Shown here: piece after piece, positions 19,392 through 28,780 of the stretch
Position numbering within the stretch: the stretch's first letter is position 1
Layout of the letters: every line of letters starts with the position of its first letter
Assembly (NCBI RefSeq): GCF_014652835.1
Contig: NZ_BMZO01000011.1
Span: forward strand, 1 to 64,000
Source: Limoniibacter endophyticus
GTDB taxonomy: Bacteria; Pseudomonadota; Alphaproteobacteria; Rhizobiales; Rhizobiaceae
Direction of reading: 5' to 3'
DNA: 64,000 nt
The notes under the pieces: generated by a model
What the model was told of the DNA's origin: nothing
The model's input: the letters and a program-made list of their open reading frames with translations, nothing else
The model's database searches: none
Translations under genes and position numbers: made by a program

Positions 19392-19613
19392 GAATTTCCG
19401 GATGCCTGGCCATTGATGGCGGTACCGCCCGATTATATGCTCCCGCCGTCCATTGACAGGAGGCCGGTCCGAGGTCGGGGTGACTTTTCGTGTCGCGCGA
19501 TCGCGCACCGTTCACCCCCACCCCGGGCTTTGCCAAGACCTGCCCGATCGAGAAGGAGGCGAGAGCGTCACAACCGGATGTGCACGCATATTATCCCTAC
19601 ATAGGGCTTGCTA

Positions 19614-20591
19614 TCAGAACTTGTCCATATCCTGATGGCGGGCAATGATCTCGCGCACTGTCTGAGAAGACGAGCGCATGACAATCGTGTGCGTCTGCAC
19701 ATGCTCACGGGTGAATTTCACGCCGGAAAGCATGTTGCCATCCGTCACGCCGGTTGCCGCAAAGAGCACGTCACCCGACGCCATTTCCTCCGCGGAATAA
19801 ATCTTGCGCGGGTCGGTAACGCCCATCTTCCGCGCGCGCTTGATCTGCTCCTCCGAATTGAGTTGCAAGCGTCCCTGCATCTGGCCGCCGATACAGCGAA
19901 GCGCCGCCGCTGCAAGAACACCTTCGGGGGCACCGCCTATGCCGAGATAGATGTCGATACCTGTCTCATCCGGGTCCGTCGTATGAATGACACCGGCGAC
20001 ATCGCCATCACCAATCAGGCGGATGGAGGCGCCGGTTGCGCGCACCTCTTCGATTAGCCGGGCATGGCGCGGCCGATCGAGAATGCAGGCAGTGACTTCG
20101 GAAACCTGAACGTTCTTGGCCCTGGCAAGTGCCTCAATGTTTTCGCGCGGCGAGAGATCCAGGCTGATGATGCCTTCAGGATAGCCTGGTCCAATGGCGA
20201 TCTTTTCCATGTAGACATCCGGCGCATAGAGAAGATTCCCGCGCTCCGCAATTGCGATCACCGCCATGGAATTAGGCAGGTTCTTAGCACAGATCGTCGT
20301 CCCTTCGAGCGGATCGAGCGCGATATCAACCTCGGTACCGTCCCCTTGCCCCACCTCTTCGCCGATATAGAGCATCGGCGCTTCGTCACGCTCTCCTTCG
20401 CCGATTACGACGCGGCCGCGGATCGGCAGACGATTGAGTTCGGAGCGCATGGCATCGACGGCAGCCTGATCCGCCGCTTTCTCATCACCCCGTCCGCGCA
20501 GGCGTGCGGCAGCTACGGCCGCGCGCTCCGTAACGCGAACAAGCTCAAGAGCAAGGATGCGATCCAGACCAGATGATGCAACTTTCGACAT
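19614..20591 (-). CDS. glpX: Class II fructose-1,6-bisphosphatase
   Basis: 325 residues with the GlpX motifs VIGEGERDEAPMLYIGEEVG, DPLEGTTICAKNLPNSMAVI and GIGGAPEGVLAAAALRCIGG. It removes the 1-phosphate in gluconeogenesis. It sits between hom and recJ on one strand, the standard order in this bacterial group. Confidence 0.96.
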   Translation of the reverse strand: MSKVASSGLDRILALELVRVTERAAVAAARLRGRGDEKAADQAAVDAMRSELNRLPIRGRVVIGEGERDEAPMLYIGEEVGQGDGTEVDIALDPLEGTTICAKNLPNSMAVIAIAERGNLLYAPDVYMEKIAIGPGYPEGIISLDLSPRENIEALARAKNVQVSEVTACILDRPRHARLIEEVRATGASIRLIGDGDVAGVIHTTDPDETGIDIYLGIGGAPEGVLAAAALRCIGGQMQGRLQLNSEEQIKRARKMGVTDPRKIYSAEEMASGDVLFAATGVTDGNMLSGVKFTREHVQTHTIVMRSSSQTVREIIARHQDMDKF

Positions 20592-20717
20592 GTGAAACCC
20601 GCCAAACAAGAGTGGCGCAGGGCATCCGGCGCCGCTCCCGTTTTGTCAAAGCATGCCGCCAGTTACAAGGCCAATTCGTCCACCTTCTGTCGCGTCTGGC
20701 GGATTAATCGTTTCATG

Positions 20718-22031
20718 TCAGGCCGCGCGTTCGATGCGGATAACCTGGGGCTTGTCAGTCAGGTGGCCATCCGCCGTGATATCTTCCACGGCCTTGCGAA
20801 CAGCCGCCTCCGTGGTTTCATGCGTGACGAGAATGATGGTTTTCTGGCCCTCCCCCGCATGGTTCGAGGCGTGCTGAACGATCGATTCCAGAGAAATCCG
20901 GTTATCGGCCATGCGCGTCGCAATTGCTGCAAAGACGCCGAGGCGATCATCCACCGTGAGACGAATGAAATAGCCGCCTTCGTGGCTGCGCATACGGGCG
21001 CGCTGATAAGGCGTCAGTTCCCTGGCCGGACGACCGAAGACAGGACCGTGCTGGAAGCCAGGACGGCTTTTGGCTATATCGGCAATATCGCCGATGACGG
21101 CGGATGCCGTCGCATTGCCGCCAGCCCCCGGGCCGGAAAGGAGCAATTCGCCCAGAATATCGGTTTCCACCGTGACGGCATTCGTAACGCCATGCACCTG
21201 CGCGATGACGGAAGCGGTCGGCACCATGGTCGGATGCACGCGCTGTTCGATGCCGCTTTCAGTACGTACCGCAACGCCCAGAAGCTTGATGCGATAGCCC
21301 AGTTCGGAGGCTGCCTGAATATCGGCCTGCGTAATATTCGAAATGCCCTCGAGATAGATGTCGTCGGGCGAGATTTGTGTTCCAAAGGCAAGGCTCGTCA
21401 GGATCGACAGTTTGTGCGCCGTATCATTGCCTTCAATGTCGAAAGTCGGATCGGCCTCGGCATAGCCAAGACGCTGCGCATCGGCCAGGCAATCCTCGAA
21501 GGAAAGCTTTTCCTGCTCCATGCGCGTAAGGATATAATTTGCAGTACCGTTGAGAATGCCGAACACACGATTGATGGTATTGCCGGCCAACGATTCGCGC
21601 ATTGTCTTGATGATAGGGATGCCGCCCGCAACCGCTGCTTCATAATTGAGAAGAACGCCTTTTTCTTCCGCAATTTCAGCCAACGCCAAGCCCTGCTGCG
21701 ACAGAAGAGCCTTGTTCGCCGTAACAACGTGATGACCGGCATGCAGCGCCGCTTCCACCGCTTCCCTGGCAACGCCGTTCGCCCCGCCTATCAACTCGAC
21801 GAATACGTCGATTTTACCGGAGGCAGCCAGCGCCCTGGCATCATCGAACCATTCGACCCCCGAAAGATCGATGCCGCGATCGCGGTTCTTGTCCCGCGCG
21901 GCGACGGCCGTCACGGTGATGGAGCGTCCGCATTGACGGGTAAGCTCTGCTTCTTTTTCCTTCAGCACCCGAACGACGGATGCTCCTACTGTTCCCAGGC
22001 CGGCGATACCGACGCGCAAAGTTTCGGCCAT
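20718..22031 (-). CDS. hom: Homoserine dehydrogenase
   Basis: 437 residues: an NAD(P)-binding N-terminus (GIAGLGTVGASVVRVLKEKE), the catalytic region with GGIPIIKTMRESLAGNTINR and GILNGTANYILTRM, and a C-terminal ACT domain (from about 350) for feedback control by threonine. It reduces aspartate semialdehyde to homoserine. First of hom-glpX-recJ, about 117 bases after alaC. Confidence 0.96.
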   Translation of the reverse strand: MAETLRVGIAGLGTVGASVVRVLKEKEAELTRQCGRSITVTAVAARDKNRDRGIDLSGVEWFDDARALAASGKIDVFVELIGGANGVAREAVEAALHAGHHVVTANKALLSQQGLALAEIAEEKGVLLNYEAAVAGGIPIIKTMRESLAGNTINRVFGILNGTANYILTRMEQEKLSFEDCLADAQRLGYAEADPTFDIEGNDTAHKLSILTSLAFGTQISPDDIYLEGISNITQADIQAASELGYRIKLLGVAVRTESGIEQRVHPTMVPTASVIAQVHGVTNAVTVETDILGELLLSGPGAGGNATASAVIGDIADIAKSRPGFQHGPVFGRPARELTPYQRARMRSHEGGYFIRLTVDDRLGVFAAIATRMADNRISLESIVQHASNHAGEGQKTIILVTHETTEAAVRKAVEDITADGHLTDKPQVIRIERAA

Positions 22032-22148
22032 GAAATGGCACCTTTCAAATTTTGGTCTGAATAGCGGACTTCGGGAGGTGAAGGCCGCTCGATCAATTCC
22101 GCAACGCCGGAGGTAGAGTCGTTTCCAGCTCTACCGGAATTGCGACGA

Positions 22149-23366
22149 TCAGCGATGCGCCTGCAAATTGACAACGTTGTCGGCGTTATGGCCGAGCGAG
22201 CCCATGAAGCGCTTGATGGCCCGCGCGGCCTGTCTAATTCGCTGTTCGTTTTCGACCAGTGCAATCCGAACATATTCATCGCCGCGTTCGCCGAAGCCGA
22301 CGCCCGGTGCAACCGCAACATCCGCCTTCTCGATCAGGAGCTTGGAAAATTCGAGCGAACCTAGATGGCGGAAGGGTTCCGGAATCGGCGCCCAGGCAAA
22401 CATTGTAGCGGCCGGCGGAGGAACCGGGAAGCCTGCCCGGCCGAAAGCCTCGACCATGACATCGCGACGGCGCGCATAGACATTGCGAATCTGCTCGATT
22501 TCCGAGCCGTCTCCGTTCAATGCAGCAGTCGCTGCAACCTGGATTGGCGTGAAGGCTCCGTAATCCAGATAGGATTTCACACGCGTCAGGGCCGAGATGA
22601 GCCGCTCGTTACCCACAGCAAACCCCATGCGCCAGCCCGGCATCGAGAATGTCTTGGACATGGAGGTGAACTCGACTGTGCAATCCATGGCACCCGGCAC
22701 TTCAAGCACCGATGGCGGCGGGTTTCCGTCGAAGTAGATCTCCGCATAAGCCAGATCGGAGAGAATGATGAGATCGTTCTTTTTCGCGAAGGCAACAACG
22801 TCCTTGTAGAAGTCGAGCGTAGCGACATAGGCCGTCGGGTTGGACGGGTAGTTCAGGATCAGCGCGGTCGGCTTGGGGGTCGAGTGGCGAATGGCTCGCT
22901 CGAGTGCCGGAATGAACTGCTCGTCCGGCGCAACCGGCATGGAACGCAGCACACCGCCCGACATGATGAAGCCGAACGCGTGAATCGGATAGGTCGGATC
23001 GGGACAGAGAATCACGTCGCCCGGGGCGGTGATTGCCTGCGCCATATTGGCAAAACCTTCCTTGGACCCCAGCGTCGCGACGATCTGCGTGTCCGGGTTG
23101 AGCTTTACGTTGAAGCGGCGCGCATAATAGGCGGCCTGCGCCTTGCGCAGCCCCGGAATGCCCTTGGATGATGAATAACGATGCGTCGTCGGATCGCGCA
23201 CGACTTCGACCAGCTTGTCGATCACCCTGTCCGAGGTGGGAAGATCAGGGTTACCCATCCCTAGATCCACAATATCAGCACCCCGCGCTCGGGCGGCGGC
23301 CTTCAGCCTGTTCACCTGCTCGAACACATAAGGGGGTAACCTGCGGATCTTGTGGAACTCTTCCAT
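22149..23366 (-). CDS. alaC: PLP-dependent aminotransferase, AlaC / LL-diaminopimelate aminotransferase type
   Basis: 405 residues of fold-type I. The PLP lysine is in SMSKTFSMPGWRMGFAVGN; other class motifs are DLGMGNPDLPTS, ILNYPSNPTAYVATLDFY and the Arg near the end in YVRIALVENEQRIRQ. The sequence resembles E. coli AlaC closely (RLPPYVF near the start, MGSLEFAK-like MGSLEFSKLL block). The gene upstream of hom is often annotated as LL-diaminopimelate aminotransferase, so the substrate is not settled. Confidence 0.9.
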   Translation of the reverse strand: MEEFHKIRRLPPYVFEQVNRLKAAARARGADIVDLGMGNPDLPTSDRVIDKLVEVVRDPTTHRYSSSKGIPGLRKAQAAYYARRFNVKLNPDTQIVATLGSKEGFANMAQAITAPGDVILCPDPTYPIHAFGFIMSGGVLRSMPVAPDEQFIPALERAIRHSTPKPTALILNYPSNPTAYVATLDFYKDVVAFAKKNDLIILSDLAYAEIYFDGNPPPSVLEVPGAMDCTVEFTSMSKTFSMPGWRMGFAVGNERLISALTRVKSYLDYGAFTPIQVAATAALNGDGSEIEQIRNVYARRRDVMVEAFGRAGFPVPPPAATMFAWAPIPEPFRHLGSLEFSKLLIEKADVAVAPGVGFGERGDEYVRIALVENEQRIRQAARAIKRFMGSLGHNADNVVNLQAHR

Positions 23367-23544
23367 TGTCTTTGCCTAATCATAAATTCTGGCCATACGG
23401 CGCGCGGATTTATACATGATTGCGCCAGCAGGTCGATAGCGCAAACAAAATTGCCCGGCATTTGGTTTTATTGCGCGGAAGATATATGACAGAGCATTCA
23501 GGTGTGCAGGGTCGAAAGCTGCGCCGCCGTCTCCGATGCAGCAA

Positions 23545-24567
23545 TCAGCCACCAATCCAGATACGCGGTTTCTCTTCTATTGGCGGACCGGAATCGCAGG
23601 GCATAACAAGAATAATGTCGTCGAAGTCATTGTCGCCGTAACGCTGCCCGTTCAGCATGTATGGCCGATCCTCCCAGCCATAGTAAAAATATTTGCCGGG
23701 TGCGCAGGCCATCTTGTCCTGCCGTGGCGTCCGGTTCGTACCTTCAGGAATAATACCGCCCTGCGACTTCGGCTTGCACTTCTCCAGGCTTGGACACATG
23801 ACAGTCTCGAGTTGAGGCTGCGGCTGGTATTGTCCGTTCTCGTCCTTGCCCCCCGAAATCTGGATGGCGCCATCTTCGTCGATCCAGGTGTCGGCATATC
23901 GGATTCTGGGATTACGTTCCCAGTTCCTGCTATTGTATCGAGCATTCTCCACGCTATGCAATTTATAACTCAGAAACTCGCCATTGCCGCAGACCGGATA
24001 CTCATACCGATCCTCGTAGTTCGTGTTGGCATTATCCATCACAGGTGTCTCCTGCGTTCGCGCGCCCGTCGCAGGCTTGTAACAATATGCATAGATCCGG
24101 TTATAATCCACGGCGCTACCTTCCCAGATGATCTTCTCGGGCTTCGCAGGTTCACTGAAGCGCCGTTCGAGATTGACGAGCGAGGTCACCGCAACCTTTG
24201 TCTCCCTATGAGATGGGGACACGACATGCATGATCATGCTGGAAACAGTCGCCGACACGTCGACCTGAACCTGGGTTTTGCCGATCCATACGGCTGTTGC
24301 CGAAACTGCTCCGACTAACTGGTTGTCCAGCTTCTCGGTGATCGCCATCTTGAGATCGCGCACATACTTGTCCGGTTTTTCCGTTGGATCGCTTGTTGCG
24401 GCAATCGCCACGCCGATCGCATCGGCCTCGTCCTGAAAGAAGCTCTTTGCGCTTGTCAGCCGGACATAGTCGACAGCTAAGCCGACCATTCCGAATAAAA
24501 CCACCGAACAGAGCGCCGTGATAACCGCGAAGTTGCCGCGTCTATCCTTCACAAAGCGGGAAAACAT
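23545..24567 (-). CDS. TadE/TadG-like pilus assembly protein
   Basis: 340 residues. The N-terminus KDRRGNFAVITALCSVVLFG followed by VGLAVDYVRL is the single membrane helix of TadE/TadG proteins, which act as minor pilins or assembly factors for Flp pili. The rest is predicted periplasmic, with several Cys and a C-terminal stretch GDNDFDDIILVMPC. No other tad gene lies nearby, so it is an orphan. The order of pilus and alaC genes gives no operon evidence. Confidence 0.78.
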   Translation of the reverse strand: MFSRFVKDRRGNFAVITALCSVVLFGMVGLAVDYVRLTSAKSFFQDEADAIGVAIAATSDPTEKPDKYVRDLKMAITEKLDNQLVGAVSATAVWIGKTQVQVDVSATVSSMIMHVVSPSHRETKVAVTSLVNLERRFSEPAKPEKIIWEGSAVDYNRIYAYCYKPATGARTQETPVMDNANTNYEDRYEYPVCGNGEFLSYKLHSVENARYNSRNWERNPRIRYADTWIDEDGAIQISGGKDENGQYQPQPQLETVMCPSLEKCKPKSQGGIIPEGTNRTPRQDKMACAPGKYFYYGWEDRPYMLNGQRYGDNDFDDIILVMPCDSGPPIEEKPRIWIGG

Positions 24568-24749
24568 GAGGAGCCCTTGAGTAAGTAAATGCGCATGACG
24601 CTACGGAAGCGGATGCACATATACCTTCAAACGCTGAAACCACGAAGATTTAAAATGTATTGATAAGCGAAATTTCGAATTATGATAAATTCGAAAATAA
24701 TAAAATAAGACGATTCCAGTTCATTCGCCGCGAGTGGCGCCCCGGATCA

Positions 24750-25082
24750 TTACTGCGCCGGCGTCTGAATTACCTTCAACGTCTCATCGCCATGAGAACG
24801 CGCAAGTGAACGAAGCTCTTCCGTCGATGCCGGGCTGGCGTCTGCGCCAGCCGCCGCGCGTGCGCCGTCCCGTGTCGCCGCAAGTTCGGCCTTGGACGCT
24901 GCCACCTGCTCCGGTGTCAGTTGCGGGGCTGCGGTCTGCGGCTTGATATTCAAATTCGGATAAGTACCAGTATTGACGACGGTTCCCGAAGTCGCACCGT
25001 CTACCCCGGATCGCGCCTGCTGGCCCGCGCAACCCGATAGTAGAATCAGCCCCGTCACCACAGCCAAACCGCTCTTGATCAT
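24750..25082 (-). CDS. Small predicted lipoprotein
   Basis: 110 residues. MIKSGLAVVTGLILLSGCAG has a signal peptide with the lipobox LSGC, so it should be a membrane-anchored lipoprotein. The mature part is Ala-rich and low in complexity, with LTPEQVAASKAELAATRDGA. No family recognised. The gene is divergent from phaC with 113 bases between. Confidence 0.75.
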   Translation of the reverse strand: MIKSGLAVVTGLILLSGCAGQQARSGVDGATSGTVVNTGTYPNLNIKPQTAAPQLTPEQVAASKAELAATRDGARAAAGADASPASTEELRSLARSHGDETLKVIQTPAQ

Positions 25083-25195
25083 CTTCCGGCCCTCTCGGTT
25101 CACAAAGCCGCCACATGTATGTGCGCTCTGGACCCATCTACTCAACAGATTATATTCGTTTCAAATTCTAAAGTTTCGGGGAACTGACCAAGCTC

Positions 25196-27016
25196 ATGGT
25201 CGAGTCATCATCGCCAGTCGATAAAGCACGCCAGAGCGGCAATGAAAAGAGTTCGAAAGGCGATCCCTTCAGTCTCGACCCGCACACTATTCGCGACCCC
25301 GAGCGGCTTGCCGCCAATATCACGCGTCTGATGGAAGAAGCGCAGCGTGCTGCGGAAATGATTGCAGAGCGCGGTGACGCTCCATCGCGGGGCGACCTGC
25401 GTATAGAACAATTCGACGCCCTGGCGCGAATTTGGAGCTACTGGTTTGCTGACCCCGCGCGCGCCATGCAGGCGCAGGCCTCACTCTTTGCCGAACTGGC
25501 GAGACTTCTCCTGAGCCTTTCTCCCGGTGCCGATGCAGACGCCCCGCGGCAGCCGCTCTTATCCGACAAACGCTTTCGTCATGCCGACTGGAGCCGCCCG
25601 CCCTTTGACTTCCTGCGCCGCGCCTATCTGATCCTGTGCCGTTGGTCGGAAGGCCTGGTCACGCGCATGGAGGATCTCGACGAAGAGACGCGAGAGAAGC
25701 TGCATTTTCATCTGTCGCAACTGCTTGCCAGCCTTTCCCCATCCAACTTCCTGCTGACCAACCCGGAAGTGCTGCGTGAAACCCTTCTCAGTTCCGGAGA
25801 TAATCTCGTCCAGGGCATGACGATGTTCAACGAAGATCTGGCGCGCGGCAACGGCCTTCTTCGCATTCGGCAGACGGACGAAAGCCAGTTCGAACTGGGA
25901 CGTAACCTTGCCAACACGCCCGGCAAGGTGGTTGCGCGTAGCCCGCTTGCCGAAATCATCCAGTACGAACCGCAGACGAAGACAGTCCTGAAGCGCCCGC
26001 TCATCATCTGCCCGCCATGGATCAACAAATTCTACATTCTCGACCTCTCTCCAGAGAAGTCCTTCGTGCGCTGGGCGCTCGATCAGGGCCACACGGTCTT
26101 CATTATTTCCTGGGTCAATCCGGACGAACGACTGCGCGACAAAGGCTGGGAGGCGTATATTGCGGAAGGACTCGATCTCGCACTTGATACTGCGCAAGAG
26201 GCGACCGGTGAGGATCGGTTTAACCTGATCGGCTATTGCGTTGGCGGGACGCTCCTTGCCTCCGCCCTGGCGTACAAGGCGAAGAGCGGCGACGATCGGG
26301 TCGCGACTGCAAGCCTGTTCGCGGCAATGGTTGATTTTTCCCACCCCGGAGATCTTCGACATTTCGTCAGCCCGCCACAGGTCGAATGGCTGGAACGCGA
26401 GATGAGCGAACGCGGTCACCTGGAATCGACGCGAATGGCAGCAGCATTCAACATGCTGCGTTCCGAGGACCTGATCTGGCCCTATTGCGTGAACACTTAC
26501 TTGCGCGGGCGCATGCCGCGGGCTTTCGACCTGCTTTACTGGAACAGCGACGCCACATGCATGACACCGGCCAATCACAATTTCTACCTGCGTAATTTCT
26601 ACCTGGAGAACCGTTTGGCGCGCGGTGAACTGCGCCTTTTCGGCGAAAAACTGTCGCTCTCAGAGGTCGAAATTCCGATATTCTGTCTTGCAGCAAAAGA
26701 GGATCACATCGCGCCGGCACGCTCGGTTTATGCAGGCTGCGGCTATTTCGGACGAGAACCAACCTTCGTCCTTACAGGCTCAGGACATATAGCCGGCGTC
26801 ATAAACCCGCCGAAGCCGCGCAAATATCGGTATTGGAGCGGGAGCCATCGCGCTACCAGCTATGAAAACTGGACTGCAGCAGCAACGGAAGAACCAGGGT
26901 CCTGGTGGCCGGTCTGGCAGAGCTGGGTCGAGACACAGGACAATGCGCGGACCGATGCGCGCAGCGTGAATTCATGCGCTGCTCTCGCCGATGCACCCGG
27001 CATCTATGTTCGATAA
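25196..27016 (+). CDS. phaC: Class I poly(3-hydroxyalkanoate) polymerase
   Basis: 606 residues. The N-terminal PhaC domain is followed by an alpha/beta-hydrolase core. The lipase-like box is GYCVGGTL with Cys348 as nucleophile, the Asp is in LAAKEDHIAP, and the His is in GSGHIAGVINPP. It polymerises hydroxyacyl-CoA into storage granules. Length is typical of class I. No phaA, phaB or phasin is adjacent. Confidence 0.95.
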   Translation: MVESSSPVDKARQSGNEKSSKGDPFSLDPHTIRDPERLAANITRLMEEAQRAAEMIAERGDAPSRGDLRIEQFDALARIWSYWFADPARAMQAQASLFAELARLLLSLSPGADADAPRQPLLSDKRFRHADWSRPPFDFLRRAYLILCRWSEGLVTRMEDLDEETREKLHFHLSQLLASLSPSNFLLTNPEVLRETLLSSGDNLVQGMTMFNEDLARGNGLLRIRQTDESQFELGRNLANTPGKVVARSPLAEIIQYEPQTKTVLKRPLIICPPWINKFYILDLSPEKSFVRWALDQGHTVFIISWVNPDERLRDKGWEAYIAEGLDLALDTAQEATGEDRFNLIGYCVGGTLLASALAYKAKSGDDRVATASLFAAMVDFSHPGDLRHFVSPPQVEWLEREMSERGHLESTRMAAAFNMLRSEDLIWPYCVNTYLRGRMPRAFDLLYWNSDATCMTPANHNFYLRNFYLENRLARGELRLFGEKLSLSEVEIPIFCLAAKEDHIAPARSVYAGCGYFGREPTFVLTGSGHIAGVINPPKPRKYRYWSGSHRATSYENWTAAATEEPGSWWPVWQSWVETQDNARTDARSVNSCAALADAPGIYVR

Positions 27017-27226
27017 GTTTCGTTACAAAGCGTAATTTCCGGTGAATTGACGATTCGCTAACCATCATGATCTATGCGGGTAGCGAATCCAGTCTATTCG
27101 TTTTTTCGCACATATTGCGAAAAACCGGGAGAGACCGAGTTTTCGCGAGCATGTCGGCTTTTAACCAGGCCAACCCGAGGAAACTTAAGTGTCGCCCGAC
27201 ACGAACGCCAACAAGGGGGAACAGGG

Positions 27227-28420
27227 GTGAAATCCAGAGTGCGCACATCCGGCGTTGTACGGTCTTTGCTGTCTTCCGCCGCGATCAGCCTGTTCCTTGC
27301 AGGATGCGCCGCGACTTCCGATCCCTCCCTTTCCCTCGTTCCTTCGGCCGATCTCGGCGTTTCCTCGCCAGCTCTCGCAATGAACCGCGGTTCTGACACC
27401 ATGCAGACAGAAAATGTCAGCCCGGGCGAAACCGGCGGCGCGCAAGGGTCGGAAATTGCTCAGATGGCCGCCGCGGATGCCACTGCATCGCAAGCTGTTC
27501 TGGGTACACACCAGGATGCCAGTCAGAACACGCTTCAGGCACAACAGCAGCAATTGGTAGCGAGCAATCCGCATCTTGCCCCTGTTGAAGGCGAATCGCA
27601 GATAGATCTTCCAGATACGGTGGCCTATTTGCCAACAGCCAAGCCGCAGCAGACTCCGTTCGCGCAAGGCTTGGAAAATCCTCTTCTCCAGCAAACGGCA
27701 CAGCCCCCGGTTCAAACTGCCGCAGTGCAGCAGACGCAAGCGCCGACGAACGGTATTTATGGCGCGGCAAGTACAACGAAGCCCGCCGATACCAAGGCAG
27801 ACGCATCCTCCTTCACATCGCTCTACGGCTCGCAGAATGGCTCGCCGCGCGCAGCCAAGGAAGCATCGAAACGTCCGACCGTTGCCGTCCCGCAGAAAAA
27901 CCGGAAGCAACTTGCGAGCGCAGGTGGCGCCCTTCCCGGCGTCAGCGAAAGGAACATGTTCGAGATCACCAAGAGAGCATCGTGGGATCCGAACAGCGAT
28001 ATCGACATGCACGAGGAAGAGGAAGAAGCTCCGGTTCGCGTGGCATCGGCCGCAGGCCTCGCCCGACTGGTTCCCAACGGGCTTGTACGTCAGACAGACA
28101 ATGTAGACATCTCCTGCCTCAAGCCCGCCCTCGTCAACACGCTGGGTATCATTGAGCGCCATTATGGCAAAAAGGTCGTCGTAACTTCCGGCTTCCGAGA
28201 CGAACAGCGCAACCGTCGCGCACGTGGCGCCAGCAAATCGCTGCATATGTTCTGCGCCGCAGCCGATATTCAAGTCGAAGGCGTAAGCAAGTGGGAGCTT
28301 GCCTCCTTCATCCGCTCCATGCCGGGGCGCGGCGGTGTCGGTACCTATTGCCACACGGAGTCGGTTCACGTGGACATCGGCCCTGAGCGGGACTGGAACG
28401 CGCGCTGCCGTCGCCGATAG
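27227..28420 (+). CDS. YcbK-like M15 peptidase domain lipoprotein
   Basis: 397 residues from a GTG behind AAGGGGG. The signal peptide ends in a lipobox (SLFLAGCAAT). The middle third is Gln/Ala/Pro-rich and disordered. The last 120 residues are a peptidase M15-type domain: VVTSGFRDEQRNRRARGASK, SLHMFCAAADIQVEG and TYCHTESVHVDIG carry the usual His, Asp and His zinc ligands. It probably acts on peptidoglycan in the periplasm. The start is chosen for the signal peptide; an ATG at 27074 would hide it. Confidence 0.82.
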   Translation: MKSRVRTSGVVRSLLSSAAISLFLAGCAATSDPSLSLVPSADLGVSSPALAMNRGSDTMQTENVSPGETGGAQGSEIAQMAAADATASQAVLGTHQDASQNTLQAQQQQLVASNPHLAPVEGESQIDLPDTVAYLPTAKPQQTPFAQGLENPLLQQTAQPPVQTAAVQQTQAPTNGIYGAASTTKPADTKADASSFTSLYGSQNGSPRAAKEASKRPTVAVPQKNRKQLASAGGALPGVSERNMFEITKRASWDPNSDIDMHEEEEEAPVRVASAAGLARLVPNGLVRQTDNVDISCLKPALVNTLGIIERHYGKKVVVTSGFRDEQRNRRARGASKSLHMFCAAADIQVEGVSKWELASFIRSMPGRGGVGTYCHTESVHVDIGPERDWNARCRRR

Positions 28421-28656
28421 ATTATTCTGCACGCGCGCTCTTAAGCCTCTGTCAAATCGCCTGCGGCAGTCCCCGCATCTCGCCTTCTGGAACTAAGCAG
28501 AAGGCCTGCCTTGGTTGCGCTCGAAGCCAGGGGCTCGACCTAGCAAGACATCCCCTTCCCTGCGCCTTCGCAATGTGTCCGTCCATAATTGATATGGGCG
28601 GCTTTCGCATGCACAGCAAAAATGACGGGAAAACGCAAAAAACCAGATGTGATCTC

Positions 28657-28685
28657 TTGCCGACTCAAAATCCCGCATCTATAAG
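28657..28685 (+). promoter_or_regulatory. Promoter of left tRNA-Glu
   Basis: TTGCCG and TATAAG are separated by 17 bases and lie about 15 bases before the tRNA start. The same pair with the same spacing precedes the right tRNA-Glu copy. Confidence 0.65.
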
Positions 28686-28780
28686 GCCCACATCTTGAAC
28701 GCGCCCATCGTCTAGCGGTTAGGACGGCGCCCTTTCACGGCGCAAACAGGGGTTCGATTCCCCTTGGGCGTACCATTTCC
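28680..28780 (+). repeat. Left 101-bp direct repeat (island boundary)
   Basis: Runs from the tRNA-Glu -10 box through the tRNA to ACCATTTCC. It matches 55411-55511 with one difference, A at 28699 against G at 55430. Together they bracket a 26.7-kb region of accessory genes, as expected for att sites or duplicated boundaries. Confidence 0.8.
28701..28775 (+). tRNA. tRNA-Glu (anticodon TTC), left copy
   Basis: A complete cloverleaf: acceptor GCGCCCA with TGGGCGT, anticodon loop CTTTCAC (TTC), T-arm CAGGGGTTCGATTCCCCTT, and encoded CCA. Identical to the copy at 55432-55506. Confidence 0.97.

Noticed and set aside
20592-22064. Long plus-strand open frame opposite hom
   Set aside because: Antisense shadow of a well-conserved gene; no domain, no ribosome-binding site.
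22112-22135. Inverted repeat GGTAGAG...CTCTACC between alaC and hom as a terminator
   Set aside because: Only 7 bp and no T-run on the transcript; not enough to call.
27185-28432. Minus-strand open frame opposite the M15 peptidase gene
   Set aside because: Cys/Arg-rich product without domain; the plus frame has signal peptide, lipobox and peptidase motifs.
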